A stretch of DNA of 64,000 nucleotides from the NCBI GenBank assembly GCA_963789515.1, contig CAWBKW010000004.1:186001-250000 (forward strand), given 5' to 3'. Of the stretch, positions 48,366 to 57,621 are shown one piece after another; positions within the stretch are counted from its first letter, which is position 1, and the number at the start of each line of letters is the position of its first letter. The position numbers were made by a program, and so were the translations under genes. The notes under the pieces were generated by a model, which was not told where the DNA came from, did no database searches, and was given only the letters and a program-made list of their open reading frames with translations. The DNA comes from JBAXEO01 sp963789515. GTDB taxonomy: Bacteria; Actinomycetota; Coriobacteriia; Anaerosomatales; JAAXUF01.

Positions 48366-49872
48366 CTATCCCTCAGCGCGCATGTGCGGGAAGAGCAGCA
48401 CGTCCCGGATGGAGGCTGAATCGGTGAGCAGCATCACGAGCCGGTCGATGCCGATCCCCATGCCGCCGGCCGGCGGCATGCCGTACTCCATAGCGCGGAG
48501 ATAGTCCTCGTCGTACCCCATCGCCTCGTCGTCGCCGGACGCCTTGGCGTCCATCTGCGCGGCGAACCGTTCGCGCTGATCGACGGGGTCGACGAGTTCC
48601 GAGAAGGCGTTGGCGTACTCGCGGCCGAGGATGATGAGCTCGAAGCGCTCGGTGAGCTCCGGCTCGCCCGGCTTCTTGCGCGCGAGCGGCGAGGTCTCGA
48701 GCGGGTACTCGGTCACGAACGTGGGCTGTTCGAGGGTACGCTCGACCAGCCTCTCGAACAGCTCCGTGATGAGCTTGCCCTTGCCCCAGGTCTCGTCGAC
48801 CGGGATCTCATGGGTGGCGCACAACGCCCGCAACTCTTCGACGGTGCGCGCGAACGAGACGTCCTCACCTGCGGCCGAACTCGTGAGCTCGATCATCGTG
48901 GCACGTCTCCAGGGGGCCCCGAGATCGACCGTGACCCCTTGGTACGTCACGACGGTGGTGCCGAGGACCTCCTCGGCGGCGGTGCGTACCATGCCCTCGG
49001 TGAGGTCCATCATGCCGTCGATGTTGGTGAAGGCCTGGTAGGCCTCCATCATGGTGAACTCGGGGTTGTGGCGGATCGAGATGCCCTCGTTGCGAAAGGA
49101 CCGGTTGATCTCGTAGACGCGCTCGAAACCGCCCACCAGCAGCCGCTTGAGATAGAGCTCCGGCGCGATGCGCAGGTAGAGCGGCATGTCGAGCGCGTTG
49201 TGGTGGGTCACGAACGGCTTGGCCGTGGCACCGCCCGGGATCGGGTGCAGCATCGGCGTCTCGACCTCGAGAAAGCCCTGCGCATCCATGTAGCGGCGCA
49301 GCGCCGAGATGATCCGGAAGCGCGTCTCGAAGACGGTGCGGACCTCGGGATTGGCGATCAGGTCGACGTAGCGCTGGCGATAGCGGGTCTCGGTGTCGGA
49401 GAGCCCGTGGTACTTCTCGGGCAGCGGCCGCAGCGACTTGGAGAGCAGCGTGACCTCGGTCGGAGCGATCGAGAGCTCGCCTCGGCGGGTGCGAAGCACC
49501 GTGCCGGTCGCTCCCACCCAGTCGCCGAGGTCGAGTTCCTTGACCGCCGAGAAGGGACCCTCGCCCGAGAACGTTGACGCGGGTGAAGAGCTGCACGTCG
49601 CCGGTGGAGTCGCGGAGCACGATGAAGACGATCTTGCCCTGGTCCCGGGAGGCGACAACACGGCCGGCGAGCGAGACGACGTCCTCGGTGTCGGTGCCGG
49701 GCTCGAGGTCGGCGTAGCGCTCGATGAGCTCTGCCGCGTGCGCGGTGACGTCGAAGCGGTCGCGATACGGCTCGACGCCGGCCGCGCGAAGGGCGTCGAG
49801 CTTCGCGCGCCTGACGGCGAAGGGGTCGTCCTCGAAGGCGGACTGCGCTCCGGTGGCCGCGTCGTCAGTCAT
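48366..49872 (-). CDS. lysS: Lysine--tRNA ligase, class II (single-base frameshift)
   Basis: The N-terminal OB-fold starts at 49,872 (MTDDAATGAQSAFEDDPF) and reads GDVQLFTRVNVLG. From about 49,575-49,585 the frame must change by one base to continue GEGPFSAVKELDLGDWVGAT and the catalytic domain. Class II motif 2 lies in YEINRSFRNEGISIRHNPEF and motif 3 in GMGIGIDRLVML. The corrected product is about 501 residues. As this enzyme is essential unless another copy exists, a sequencing error is the likelier cause. It starts six bases after greA. Confidence 0.92.
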
Positions 49873-49877
49873 CACGA

Positions 49878-50345
49878 TCAGCGACTGATCGCGAGAATCT
49901 TGTACTCGACTACTTTTCCGGAGGGAGTCGTGACCTTGACGGTCTCGCCCTTCTTGCGACCCATGATCGCGTGACCGACCGGCGACTCGTTGGAGATCTT
50001 GTCGTCAGAGGGGTCGGCCTCGGCCGAACCGACGACCTGGTACACCGTCACGCCGTGGCTCGACTCCAGCTTGACCTTGTTCCCCAGGGTCACTTTGTCG
50101 CTCTTGGTCGGCGCATCGACGACGGTGGCGCGGGCGAGGATCTGCGTGACCTCGATGATCCGGCTCTCGACCCAGGCCTGCTCGTTCTTGGCGTCGTCGT
50201 ACTCGGAGTTCTCGGAGATGTCACCGAACTCCTTGGCCTCCTTGATGCGCTCCCCCACCTCGCGGCGGCGGACCGTCTCGAGATGCCGGAGTTCTTCTTC
50301 CAGCTTGACCTGGCCGGCTGGGGTGAGTGCGATATCTGAGTTCAT
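49878..50345 (-). CDS. greA: Transcription elongation factor GreA
   Basis: The 155-residue factor restarts backtracked RNA polymerase by stimulating RNA cleavage. The N-terminal coiled coil has the acidic tip FGDISENSEYDDAKNEQAWV, and the C-terminal FKBP-like domain ends KKGETVKVTTPSGKVVEYKI. It heads the greA-lysS-clpC group with a good promoter about 110 bases upstream. Confidence 0.97.
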   Translation of the reverse strand: MNSDIALTPAGQVKLEEELRHLETVRRREVGERIKEAKEFGDISENSEYDDAKNEQAWVESRIIEVTQILARATVVDAPTKSDKVTLGNKVKLESSHGVTVYQVVGSAEADPSDDKISNESPVGHAIMGRKKGETVKVTTPSGKVVEYKILAISR

Positions 50346-50403
50346 GCGATAACTCCCGTTTCGATCGATCGAGAAACCAAGGCGGTGAGTCGCGTTATGG
50401 TGA

Positions 50404-50434
50404 GGGCTGCCCCGGATGACTCGTCGGGCAGCCC
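50404..50434 (-). promoter_or_regulatory. Hairpin in the greA leader
   Basis: GGGCTGCCC and GGGCAGCCC pair perfectly (nine pairs) around a 13-base loop that itself holds a small GAC/GTC stem. It is downstream of the greA promoter, so it is in the transcript leader. No T-tract follows. Confidence 0.45.
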
Positions 50435-50451
50435 GCCAGAATGTCCACGAG

Positions 50452-50479
50452 AGTATATACGAACGCGCGGCGCTGGCAA
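50452..50479 (-). promoter_or_regulatory. Sigma-A-type promoter of greA-lysS
   Basis: TTGCCA and TATACT are separated by 16 bases on the minus strand, in the gap after tatA. Both hexamers match consensus at five of six positions. Confidence 0.6.
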
Positions 50480-50542
50480 GGTGGGAGAATCATCGTCCCG
50501 AATGCCGTCGCCGCGCGTCAGGGGACTCGTCACGCCGAGGAG

Positions 50543-50842
50543 CTAGGCGTCCTCGTCCGCAGACTTGTCAGCGGAAGCAGCCGGCTTCTTGGCGTCCGCA
50601 GAAGCGGGCTCAGCCTTCTTGGCGGTCGTGGCCTCGACAGCGGATGCGTCTTCGCCCTCGTCGAGCTTGCCCTCGATGCCGTCCTTGAGGGATCGGAAGG
50701 TCTTGCCCAGTGACTTCCCGAGCGCAGGAAGGCGCTTGGGCCCGAAGAGGAGCAGCACGACGGCGAGAACGATGAGCAGTTCAACGATGCCGACGCCCTG
50801 AAGACCGGGAATCGCAAGTGCAAAGACCGGGGTCGAGATCAT
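50543..50842 (-). CDS. tatA: Sec-independent protein translocase TatA/E family
   Basis: A 99-residue protein with one N-terminal membrane helix (VGIVELLIVLAVVLLLFGPK), the FGPKRLP hinge and an amphipathic helix (LGKSLGKTFRSLKDGIEGKL), followed by an Ala/Lys/Asp-rich tail. It oligomerises to form the Tat export pore. tatC is not in the window. Whether it serves as TatA or TatB cannot be settled. Confidence 0.9.
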   Translation of the reverse strand: MISTPVFALAIPGLQGVGIVELLIVLAVVLLLFGPKRLPALGKSLGKTFRSLKDGIEGKLDEGEDASAVEATTAKKAEPASADAKKPAASADKSADEDA

Positions 50843-50922
50843 TCGTGTGCCTCCGTGTTACTCCGGGAACGGCCGACACCGGTCGGCCGATTGAACGCTA
50901 GCGAGTAGCGTACCACCGACTC

Positions 50923-51579
50923 TTATGCGCTCGCTACGCCTTCTGCACGAGACAGGTAATAGAGCGTGTGGAGCAGCTCGCGCACGGGATCGGTGTTGTG
51001 AAGCGTCACGTTCCCGGGCACGGTCAGGTAGGCGGTGGAATAGTTCACGATCACACGCACGCCCGAGGCACAGAGCAGATCGGCCACGTGCTGCGCGCCC
51101 TCGGCCGGCACGGCGATGACCCCGAACCGTATCGACTGCTCACTGACGACGCGTTCGAGCTCACCGATGGCGCGCACGATCAAATCGCCCACTTTGGATC
51201 CCACCTTGCGCGGGTCGACGTCGAACAGCGCAGACACAACGAAACCGCGCGCCCGAAGCCCGTCGTATTGAGCGATGGCCGTACCGAGGTTCCCGGCGCC
51301 GACGATCGCGAGACGCTGCACGTGGTCTGAGCCGAGAATGCGCTGGATCTGATCGGCAAGCATCTGGATGTCGTAGCCCACGCCTCGCTTGCCGAACTGC
51401 CCGAAGTACGCCAGGTCGCGCCTGATCTGGGCGGCGTTGACCTCGGCCATCTCGGAAAGCCGCGCCGAGGAGACCGTCTGAAGACCGTCTTCGCGCAGGT
51501 GAAGCAGCACGTTGAGGTAGGAAGGCAGGCGCTCGATGACGCCGTGAGGAATGCGCGTATCAGGCACAGCGAGGGACAT
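50923..51579 (-). CDS. rex: Redox-sensing transcriptional repressor Rex
   Basis: The 218-residue repressor has an N-terminal winged helix (MAEVNAAQIRRDLAYFGQFG, with GKRGVGYDI) and a Rossmann fold (LAIVGAGNLGTAIAQYDGLR) that senses NADH/NAD+. In known cases it represses fermentation and respiratory genes. A palindrome upstream may be its operator. It lies 80 bases before tatA on the same strand. Confidence 0.96.
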   Translation of the reverse strand: MSLAVPDTRIPHGVIERLPSYLNVLLHLREDGLQTVSSARLSEMAEVNAAQIRRDLAYFGQFGKRGVGYDIQMLADQIQRILGSDHVQRLAIVGAGNLGTAIAQYDGLRARGFVVSALFDVDPRKVGSKVGDLIVRAIGELERVVSEQSIRFGVIAVPAEGAQHVADLLCASGVRVIVNYSTAYLTVPGNVTLHNTDPVRELLHTLYYLSRAEGVASA

Positions 51580-51617
51580 GGAGAAGACCCCGAATCGTTG
51601 CCGGACGACCCCTCATA

Positions 51618-51635
51618 TCGTAACAAGTGTTACAA
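51618..51635 (-). promoter_or_regulatory. Candidate Rex operator upstream of rex
   Basis: Read on the minus strand this is TTGTAACACTTGTTACGA: a TTGTAAC/GTTACGA inverted repeat with four-base spacer, of the same design as Rex sites (TTGTGA-like arms). It sits 39-56 bases before the rex start, fitting autoregulation. Confidence 0.5.
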
Positions 51636-51649
51636 GCTCGCACAAGAAC

Positions 51650-52801
51650 TTAGTGTCCGGTGGGCGATGATTCGTGCGCCTGCAAGAGCGACATCACGTC
51701 GGCCCGGGTGACGATGCCGGCGAGCCTGCCTTCGGCCACCACGAGGATCGCCCCCGTCTCGTGTCCGGCGAGCCGGGGCAGAACCTCCTGGACCGGCGTT
51801 TCGGCCAGGACGCTCAACCGCGACAGGTCCCGGTCGGTGACCTCGATGACCTGCACGTAGGGCCAGTCAGCACGGGCTATCGACTTGGCGTCGGGTAGCG
51901 AGACGACGCCCACTATCTGCCCCTGGTGGAACACAGGGTATCGGCTGTGATCTGCGCCGAGGAAGTGCTCGTTGGCAAGCTCCTCGAGGGAGATGTCGCC
52001 CGACACGTAGTCGGGATGGGGGGTCATGATCTGACCGACCGTCACCCCATCCAGGCGGGAACGCACCTGCTGCTGACGGTAGGAGGCACCTGCGAGCCAT
52101 GCGAGGAACCAGCCGATCAGACCGAACCAGATGAAGTCGGTTCGTCCCTGGAGTGTGGTCACCACACCCAGCCCGACCATCGACCAGCCGATGAACTGTC
52201 CACTGCGGGCAGCCCACTTGGTCGCCTTGAGGATGTCACCGGTCACCGCCCAGAGAATCGAGCGCAGGACCCTGCCGCCGTCGAGGGGAAAGCCGGGAAG
52301 CAGGTTGAAGACCGCAACGAACAGGTTGATGGTCGCCAGGTATCCGAGGGGGGCGGTGACCCACCAGGCCGCCCCGGTCCTCATCGCGAGCACGAATCCC
52401 AGGTAGAACAGACCCGCCAGCAGCAGGCTCATCCCGGGCCCGGCAGCGGCCATGAGGAACTCGCGCCCCGGAGACCGCGGCTCGTCCTGTATCTCGGCGA
52501 CGCCGCCGAAGATGAAGAGCGTGATCTTCTCGACGCGCCCTCCCTCGGCGAGGGTGACCAGCGAGTGGCTGAGCTCGTGCGCGAGGATCGACGCGAAGAA
52601 GAGCAGCGCCGTGAAGGCGCCGAGCACCCAGTAGAGCCATGTCGGGGCACCCGAGGCTCCGTCGATGTTCGGGTAGTAGCCGGTGCTCAAGGTGAACGCG
52701 ACCAGTGCAAAGATCGCGAGCCAGCTCAAGTTGACCTCGAATGGGATGCCGAAGATCTTGCCGAGCTTCAGCGAAGGTACGTCGAACACGTTGCTCCTCA
52801 T
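51650..52801 (-). CDS. Site-2-type (M50) intramembrane metalloprotease with CBS domains
   Basis: The 383-residue protein has several membrane helices, the zinc motif HELSH (in SILAHELSHSLVTLAEGG) and the distal LLPGFPLDGGRVLRSILW aspartate motif of M50 proteases. The C-terminal 150 residues form a pair of CBS domains (GVTVGQIMTPHPDYVSGDIS onward). A GTG four codons in, just after AGGAG, is an alternative start. It cleaves membrane substrates; the target is unknown. Confidence 0.92.
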   Translation of the reverse strand: MRSNVFDVPSLKLGKIFGIPFEVNLSWLAIFALVAFTLSTGYYPNIDGASGAPTWLYWVLGAFTALLFFASILAHELSHSLVTLAEGGRVEKITLFIFGGVAEIQDEPRSPGREFLMAAAGPGMSLLLAGLFYLGFVLAMRTGAAWWVTAPLGYLATINLFVAVFNLLPGFPLDGGRVLRSILWAVTGDILKATKWAARSGQFIGWSMVGLGVVTTLQGRTDFIWFGLIGWFLAWLAGASYRQQQVRSRLDGVTVGQIMTPHPDYVSGDISLEELANEHFLGADHSRYPVFHQGQIVGVVSLPDAKSIARADWPYVQVIEVTDRDLSRLSVLAETPVQEVLPRLAGHETGAILVVAEGRLAGIVTRADVMSLLQAHESSPTGH

Positions 52802-52851
52802 CCGTACGCTGCCCGGCCCGCGAGCGCGGGACCGGGCTCGTGCGGGCCGGG

Positions 52852-53649
52852 TTAGAAGGCTGCTCCTTCAAGGGCGTGAGCGCAGGCGCAGTCGCGCGTG
52901 GTGGGCAGTGCGGGAATCATGCCGTAGATGAGCTCTTTCACCCGGCTGTTGTTCTCGTTGAAGACACGAATGACCTCTTCGTTGGAGACCGGCTCAGCGC
53001 CCTCGGCGCCGGCATCGTGGTCAGTGATGAGCGAGATGTTCACGTAGCAGATCTCAAGTTCTCGGGCGAGATAGGCCTCGGGATACTGGGTCATGTTGAT
53101 GACCTCCCACCCTTGCGAAGCGAACCACTTGGACTCGGAGCGCGTCGAGAACCGCGGCCCTTGGATCACGACGACGGTGCCGGTCGGATGGGCCGTGATG
53201 CCGAGCTTCCCCGCTTGGTCGATGGCCGCCTGCCGCATGTTGGGGCAGTACGGGTCCGCGGACGAGACATGGGTGGTGATGGGTCCGTCGTAGAAGGTGT
53301 CCTTGCGGCCCCACGTGCGGTCGACGAACTGGTCGCAGATGACGAAGTGCCCCGGTTCGATCTCGGCCTGCAGCGAACCGCACGCATTCGGGCCGATGAT
53401 CTGAGTGACGCCGAGCTCCTTCATGGCCCACAGGTTCGCCCGGTAGTTGATCATGTGCGGAGGCAGCGAGTGGTCCTTGCCGTGGCGCGGCAGGAACGCA
53501 ACCGTACGCCCACCGATCTCGCCCACCATCACCGCCGATGACGGCGCTCCGAACGGCGTGTTGACCTTGTGCTCGCGTGGGTCGCTGAGTAGTTCGTAGA
53601 AGCCGCTGCCGCCGAAGACGCCGATCTCGGCCTGAGGATACTCGGACAT
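52852..53649 (-). CDS. mtnP: S-methyl-5'-thioadenosine phosphorylase
   Basis: The 265-residue enzyme has the phosphate and purine-binding signatures of the MTAP family (IGVFGGSGFYELL, RHGKDHSLPPHMINYRANLW, and MTQYPEAYLARELEICYVNI). It releases adenine from methylthioadenosine in methionine salvage. AAGGAG lies near the start. It follows the YhaM-like gene by about 106 bases. Confidence 0.93.
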   Translation of the reverse strand: MSEYPQAEIGVFGGSGFYELLSDPREHKVNTPFGAPSSAVMVGEIGGRTVAFLPRHGKDHSLPPHMINYRANLWAMKELGVTQIIGPNACGSLQAEIEPGHFVICDQFVDRTWGRKDTFYDGPITTHVSSADPYCPNMRQAAIDQAGKLGITAHPTGTVVVIQGPRFSTRSESKWFASQGWEVINMTQYPEAYLARELEICYVNISLITDHDAGAEGAEPVSNEEVIRVFNENNSRVKELIYGMIPALPTTRDCACAHALEGAAF

Positions 53650-53755
53650 GGTTCGCTCCTTGTGACGGATGAGTATGTGTCAGCGCCTCGGATGGGCGCT
53701 CATGCGATTCTAGAGGATTCCCCTTCGGCAGATGACGAAACGCCGGCCCCGTCCC

Positions 53756-54760
53756 CTACGCGGTCTGCCGCGAGTACTGGGAGTCCTCTTCGGCCGGGTG
53801 GGGCCGGTCGTCCTCGGCCGGTCGCGGTGCGTAGAGCGGCCGCCGGAACAGATTGCCCGCGTCGGTCCATCCCTCGTCGGCGCGCACCGCGCCACCGAGC
53901 AGCGCCGAGAAACCCGCCGCCTTGGCGTCGAGGTTGTCGGCGTGATGCAGCAGGAGCGCCTCGAACGTCGACGGTCGTTTGGGGGATCCCCACTCCAGCT
54001 CGCCGTGGTGCGACACGACGGCGTGCTCGAGGCGGGCCAGGCGGTCTCCACCCATCTTGATGCGCGCGCGCGAAACGGCGTCGTGCAGCCGGTTCATTCC
54101 CAGGACCACGTGCCCCAGGAGCCGGCCCGAGTCCGTGTAGCCGATGGCGACGTCGAATGAGAGCTCGTCGACCTTGCCGATATCGTGCAGCAACGCCGCG
54201 GCGAGCAGCAGGTCTCGCTCGACGTGCGGATACTGTTCTCCGAGCGAGTGGCAGAGCGAGGCCACCGAGATGGTGTGTTCCAGCAGCCCGCCCAGGTAGG
54301 CGTGATGGAAGGACTGAGCCCCCGGGCATCGCACGAACCGCTCGAAGAACTCACGGTTGCCGAAGACGGCGGTCAGTACCCGCCGGAGCTCGGGATCGCT
54401 CACCGAGCGTACCAGCGCCTTGAACTCCGCGACCATCTCTTCGGTCGAGCGGGCACCGGCTGCGAGCAGGTCCTCGGGATCCCAGGACGAGGCCGCACCC
54501 AACGAGTCGACCGAGACCCGCTTGGCACCGCGAAAGCTCGTGACGGTACCACGCACCCGCACGACGGAGCCCACCGGTACGGCCGATGCCTCCGGCGACG
54601 GACGGAAGTAGACTGCCGGAATCCGGCCGGTGCGGTCGGCGATCTCAAGGGACAGGTAGGCCTCGGCAGCTCTGGTCGCACGTATCTCCTTGGCGCGCAG
54701 CGCGAAGACCGCGTCGACCTTGGCCCCTTCGGCGAGCTCCTTCACGTAGCAGGCTTTCAT
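53756..54760 (-). CDS. YhaM-like 3'-5' exoribonuclease (OB-fold plus HD domain)
   Basis: The 334-residue protein has an N-terminal OB-fold and an HD phosphohydrolase/nuclease domain with the metal motif in AALLHDIGKVDELS and additional histidines in SFHHAYLGGLLEHTISVA and VVSHHGELEWG. This matches Bacillus YhaM, an RNA/DNA exonuclease. The C-terminal 50 residues are proline/acidic-rich. Confidence 0.88.
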   Translation of the reverse strand: MKACYVKELAEGAKVDAVFALRAKEIRATRAAEAYLSLEIADRTGRIPAVYFRPSPEASAVPVGSVVRVRGTVTSFRGAKRVSVDSLGAASSWDPEDLLAAGARSTEEMVAEFKALVRSVSDPELRRVLTAVFGNREFFERFVRCPGAQSFHHAYLGGLLEHTISVASLCHSLGEQYPHVERDLLLAAALLHDIGKVDELSFDVAIGYTDSGRLLGHVVLGMNRLHDAVSRARIKMGGDRLARLEHAVVSHHGELEWGSPKRPSTFEALLLHHADNLDAKAAGFSALLGGAVRADEGWTDAGNLFRRPLYAPRPAEDDRPHPAEEDSQYSRQTA

Positions 54761-54826
54761 GTGTTCCGACCCTTCGGTACGACTCCGTCTTCCGACAGAG
54801 CGTAGCGCCCGGGACTGACACGCCCG

Positions 54827-55633
54827 CTAGGGCAGCCCCCGTACTCTGACATGGGCTCCGGGGGTGATTCCGTAGCGGTCTGCCGCGCTACCGGTGTTGA
54901 CGGCGAGGGTGAGCCATCCTGACGCATCCACCAGGGCGACGGGCTCACCCTCGCCCACGTCGGCGAAGGTGGCCCCGAAGGGAACCGTGAGTGTGTTGTG
55001 CCCGATCCCGATCTCGAGCCGGGGGACCCTCAGTCCGAGCGACTCCAGATCCTCGGCGGGGATGTTGAAGCGCAGCGAGCCGAACCGGTCGGCCTCGAGC
55101 GCTTCGCCGTTCACGTACCCGCCCTCGAGCGAGTAGGAGCCGAAGGGCGCTGCGACGAGTGACGCGTAGTCGACCTCTTCGCCGAGGGCGCGTGGCTCTA
55201 CGCCACAGGCAAGCGCGGCGGCTGCCGGCGCGAGCACGTCGCGCGCGTGGAACGTAGGCAGCGGGGCGTCGCGGTCGATCTTCTCGGCATCGAGGGCGAT
55301 CACCAGCCTGCTGCCTCCCGCGCGTTCGGCGGCGGGAAGGAGCACCCCGTTGTCGGGTCCCACGAGCCGCGTCCCGTTCCGAGTGACGATGCACAGGTCA
55401 CGTCGGCCTCCGCCGACTCCGGGGTCCACCACGATCAGGTGGATCGCCTCGGGGATCTGGTACACGCCGCCCGCCGCGGTCGCGGCACCCTTGCGGATGT
55501 CGAACGGCGGAATCTGGTGGCCGAGGTCGACGATGCGCGCCAGCGGGCACGCACGGTAGATGACCGCGTGGCACACGCCGACCCACGTGTCCTCAAGGCC
55601 GAAGTCGGAGATGAAGCCGATGATGGAAACCAC
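54827..55633 (-). CDS. S-adenosyl-L-methionine hydrolase (adenosine-forming), DUF62 family
   Basis: The 268-residue protein has the SAM-binding motifs GFISDFGLEDTWVGVCHAVI, HLIVVDPGVGGGRRDL and GPDNGVL. The family hydrolyses SAM to adenosine and methionine, or halogenates it in a few species. The halogenase-specific loop is not apparent, so hydrolysis is inferred. The start is GTG at 55,631-55,633 with GGAGCGC upstream. mtnP on the same side also handles a SAM-derived compound. Confidence 0.9.
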   Translation of the reverse strand: MVSIIGFISDFGLEDTWVGVCHAVIYRACPLARIVDLGHQIPPFDIRKGAATAAGGVYQIPEAIHLIVVDPGVGGGRRDLCIVTRNGTRLVGPDNGVLLPAAERAGGSRLVIALDAEKIDRDAPLPTFHARDVLAPAAAALACGVEPRALGEEVDYASLVAAPFGSYSLEGGYVNGEALEADRFGSLRFNIPAEDLESLGLRVPRLEIGIGHNTLTVPFGATFADVGEGEPVALVDASGWLTLAVNTGSAADRYGITPGAHVRVRGLP

Positions 55634-55712
55634 GTGAGCGCTCCTCGGTGTAGTCGGCCCATACCGACCCTTCGTACTCTACTATGGTAGTACCCGACTA
55701 TCGGAGGTTTCC

Positions 55713-56162
55713 TTGTTCGACCGCAGTCAGCGCCTGCGCGCAGCGATGCTCGTGCTCGTGCTCGGACTCGCCGTCATCCTGGCGGGGTGTTCGGCGAAAG
55801 AAGCGCCCTTCGTCGATAGCGGTGCGACCTACGACAAGACCTCGGTGATGAAGCTCGCCGAGGGAGTCGATACTGCGAAACTCGCGGCTACTCCGAGCAG
55901 TGAGGCCACCTACCTCAGGCACAAGGCCCTGACCGCGCTCCGCACTCAGGGCGAGCGCGCCGTCCCCGTCGCCGACATGCTCACGAAGACGTTTCCGGCC
56001 GAGACAAGGGGCGTTCCGGTCTACTTCGAGCGCGCGACGTTCAACGACAAGCCGGCCGTGATCATGATCGAAGCCGCGGGCCCCGCAGACGGCAAGCTGA
56101 TGGCGAAGCGCGTGTGGGTACTCGACGAAGCGGGGAACGTGCTCTTCGTCGGCGGAAGGTAG
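55713..56162 (+). CDS. Putative lipoprotein (149 aa)
   Basis: The N-terminus is a lipoprotein signal (RLRAAMLVLVLGLAVILAGC) with a lipobox ILAGC, so the mature protein would be a surface-anchored 120-residue soluble domain. I do not recognise the domain. The start is TTG at 55,713 with GGAGG five bases upstream. It is divergent from the SAM hydrolase gene. The upstream region has a CTAC/GTAG palindrome near 55,680 overlapping a weak TACTAT. Confidence 0.8.
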   Translation: MFDRSQRLRAAMLVLVLGLAVILAGCSAKEAPFVDSGATYDKTSVMKLAEGVDTAKLAATPSSEATYLRHKALTALRTQGERAVPVADMLTKTFPAETRGVPVYFERATFNDKPAVIMIEAAGPADGKLMAKRVWVLDEAGNVLFVGGR

Positions 56163-56186
56163 GACCGCGCCGCGTCACGGCCAGCG

Positions 56187-56570
56187 CTATCCGCAAAGCC
56201 TGAGGCGGTACTCCTCAAGCACGTCATCGGGGACCGAATCGCTCCACCCCCTGTGCAGCTGGTCCCAGATCGCCTCGCCGTCACGTCCTGAAGCGCGAAG
56301 GTCCTCGACCACTGCCGCCACCACGAACCGCGCCGCCCCGCGGGCCGGCTGTCCCCTGCGGACGGCATGCCGCCTGACGACCGCCGAGAAGTAGGCCTTC
56401 GCCCGCCGCTGCTCGGCAGCGGCCAACAGGTGTGTTTCCGTTCTCTTCAGCAGGCGAGCCGTCGCACGCCGCGCCTCCTCTGCCACAGCCGGAGAGATGT
56501 CGCGAGCCAGCGCCTGCGAGACCAGACGGTCGAGCGTTCCACCGAGCGTCGCTTCACAACGGTCTTCCAC
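56187..56570 (-). CDS. Hypothetical protein (127 aa)
   Basis: I do not recognise this helical, alanine/arginine-rich protein. The start is GTG at 56,568-56,570 (MEDRCEATLGGTLDRLVSQA), selected because AAGGAGGT lies five bases upstream. No signal peptide, membrane segment or metal motif is seen. It is 24 bases from the lipoprotein gene end on the opposite strand. Confidence 0.6.
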   Translation of the reverse strand: MEDRCEATLGGTLDRLVSQALARDISPAVAEEARRATARLLKRTETHLLAAAEQRRAKAYFSAVVRRHAVRRGQPARGAARFVVAAVVEDLRASGRDGEAIWDQLHRGWSDSVPDDVLEEYRLRLCG

Positions 56571-56640
56571 CGGTGACCTCCTTCGAACGTGTGTTCGAAG
56601 GCATGGTATCGAGGGGGTCTGACACGCACCGGTGCGCCGC

Positions 56641-57331
56641 CTAGGACAGGCGCGATGCCACCGATTCGAGCCACAGTCTGAGCAGACCGGAGAGCCATAT
56701 CTCGAGAAACGACATCGCGACCGCGAGCAGAATCGCCGGCCACGCGTCGAGAATCCGATCCGCCTTGCGCTCGAAGGGTGGCGCAAGGCACACCATGACG
56801 AGGTTGACCGAGGTCAGCGTAGCGATGATGGTCGCCGCGACGATGAGGGGATAGCCCACGCCGAGCAGAGGCGCGACGAAACGGATCGCGACGAAAGCCA
56901 CCGGCACCGTCGCCAGCCAGGCGAGCAGGCGCCACGTCGGGTCCAGCACGCGTTCGCGGCTGCCCGTGCGCCAGAACTCGTCGTTGAGCATCGGGGTGAG
57001 CACCGCACCGATCGCGTAGCCCGCCAGCAAGCCCGTGATGAGCCTCAAGTCGTTGGTGGTCGTCCGAAGACCCGCGTAGGAGCTCACACCATCGACGCCC
57101 ATCGCTCCGATCATCAGGGCGATGGCCACCCAGCCGGCCGGCGCCGGGAACTCGCGGGGGCGGTCCCCCCGGTGCACGAGTGCTATGACGAATCAGCGAC
57201 AGCATGAATCCGAGGTAGATGCCGGTATCGCGAGCGCAGACCGGGACCTGCGTCCCGCCTCCGAAGAAGGAGCGCTCGGGAAGCTGGTGGCAGAGTCCGA
57301 AGCCGAGCCACTGCAGGAAGGACTGAATCAC
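56641..57331 (-). CDS. DUF2085 family membrane protein (single-base frameshift)
   Basis: The N-terminal frame from GTG at 57,331 reads IQSFLQWLGFGLCHQLPERS and QVPVCARDTGIYLGFM, the DUF2085 signature with paired cysteines. After LSL the frame shifts by one extra base at about 57,192, and the C-terminal frame (ALVHRGDRPREFPAPAGW) continues with several membrane helices to 56,641. Corrected length is about 229. GAGG seven bases upstream supports the start. Function of the family is unknown. Confidence 0.82.
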
Positions 57332-57390
57332 AACGCTACCTCGATAGCCGAACGGCAGGCCGCTGTTGCGGCCTGCCGTCAGTGTCCGGA

Positions 57391-57467
<77 letters not shown>

Positions 57468-57559
57468 GCGAGGCGCTATGCTAGCACGCCCGGTTACGCA
57501 GCGCAAAAAGCGTCGTTCTCGCAGGCAGTGAGCCACGAGTCGGCAGTCGCCCGACCCAA

Positions 57560-57595
57560 GAAAGAGGAAGGGCCCGACCTCCTCGGCCGGGCCCC
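57560..57595 (-). terminator. Terminator after the multiheme cytochrome gene
   Basis: GGGCCCGGCC and GGTCGGGCCC form a ten-position stem with one mismatch on the minus strand, followed by CTTCCTCTTTC. It lies about 30 bases after the cytochrome stop. Confidence 0.6.
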
Positions 57596-57621
57596 GACTC
57601 TCTCGTGCTGAGAAACGGAAG

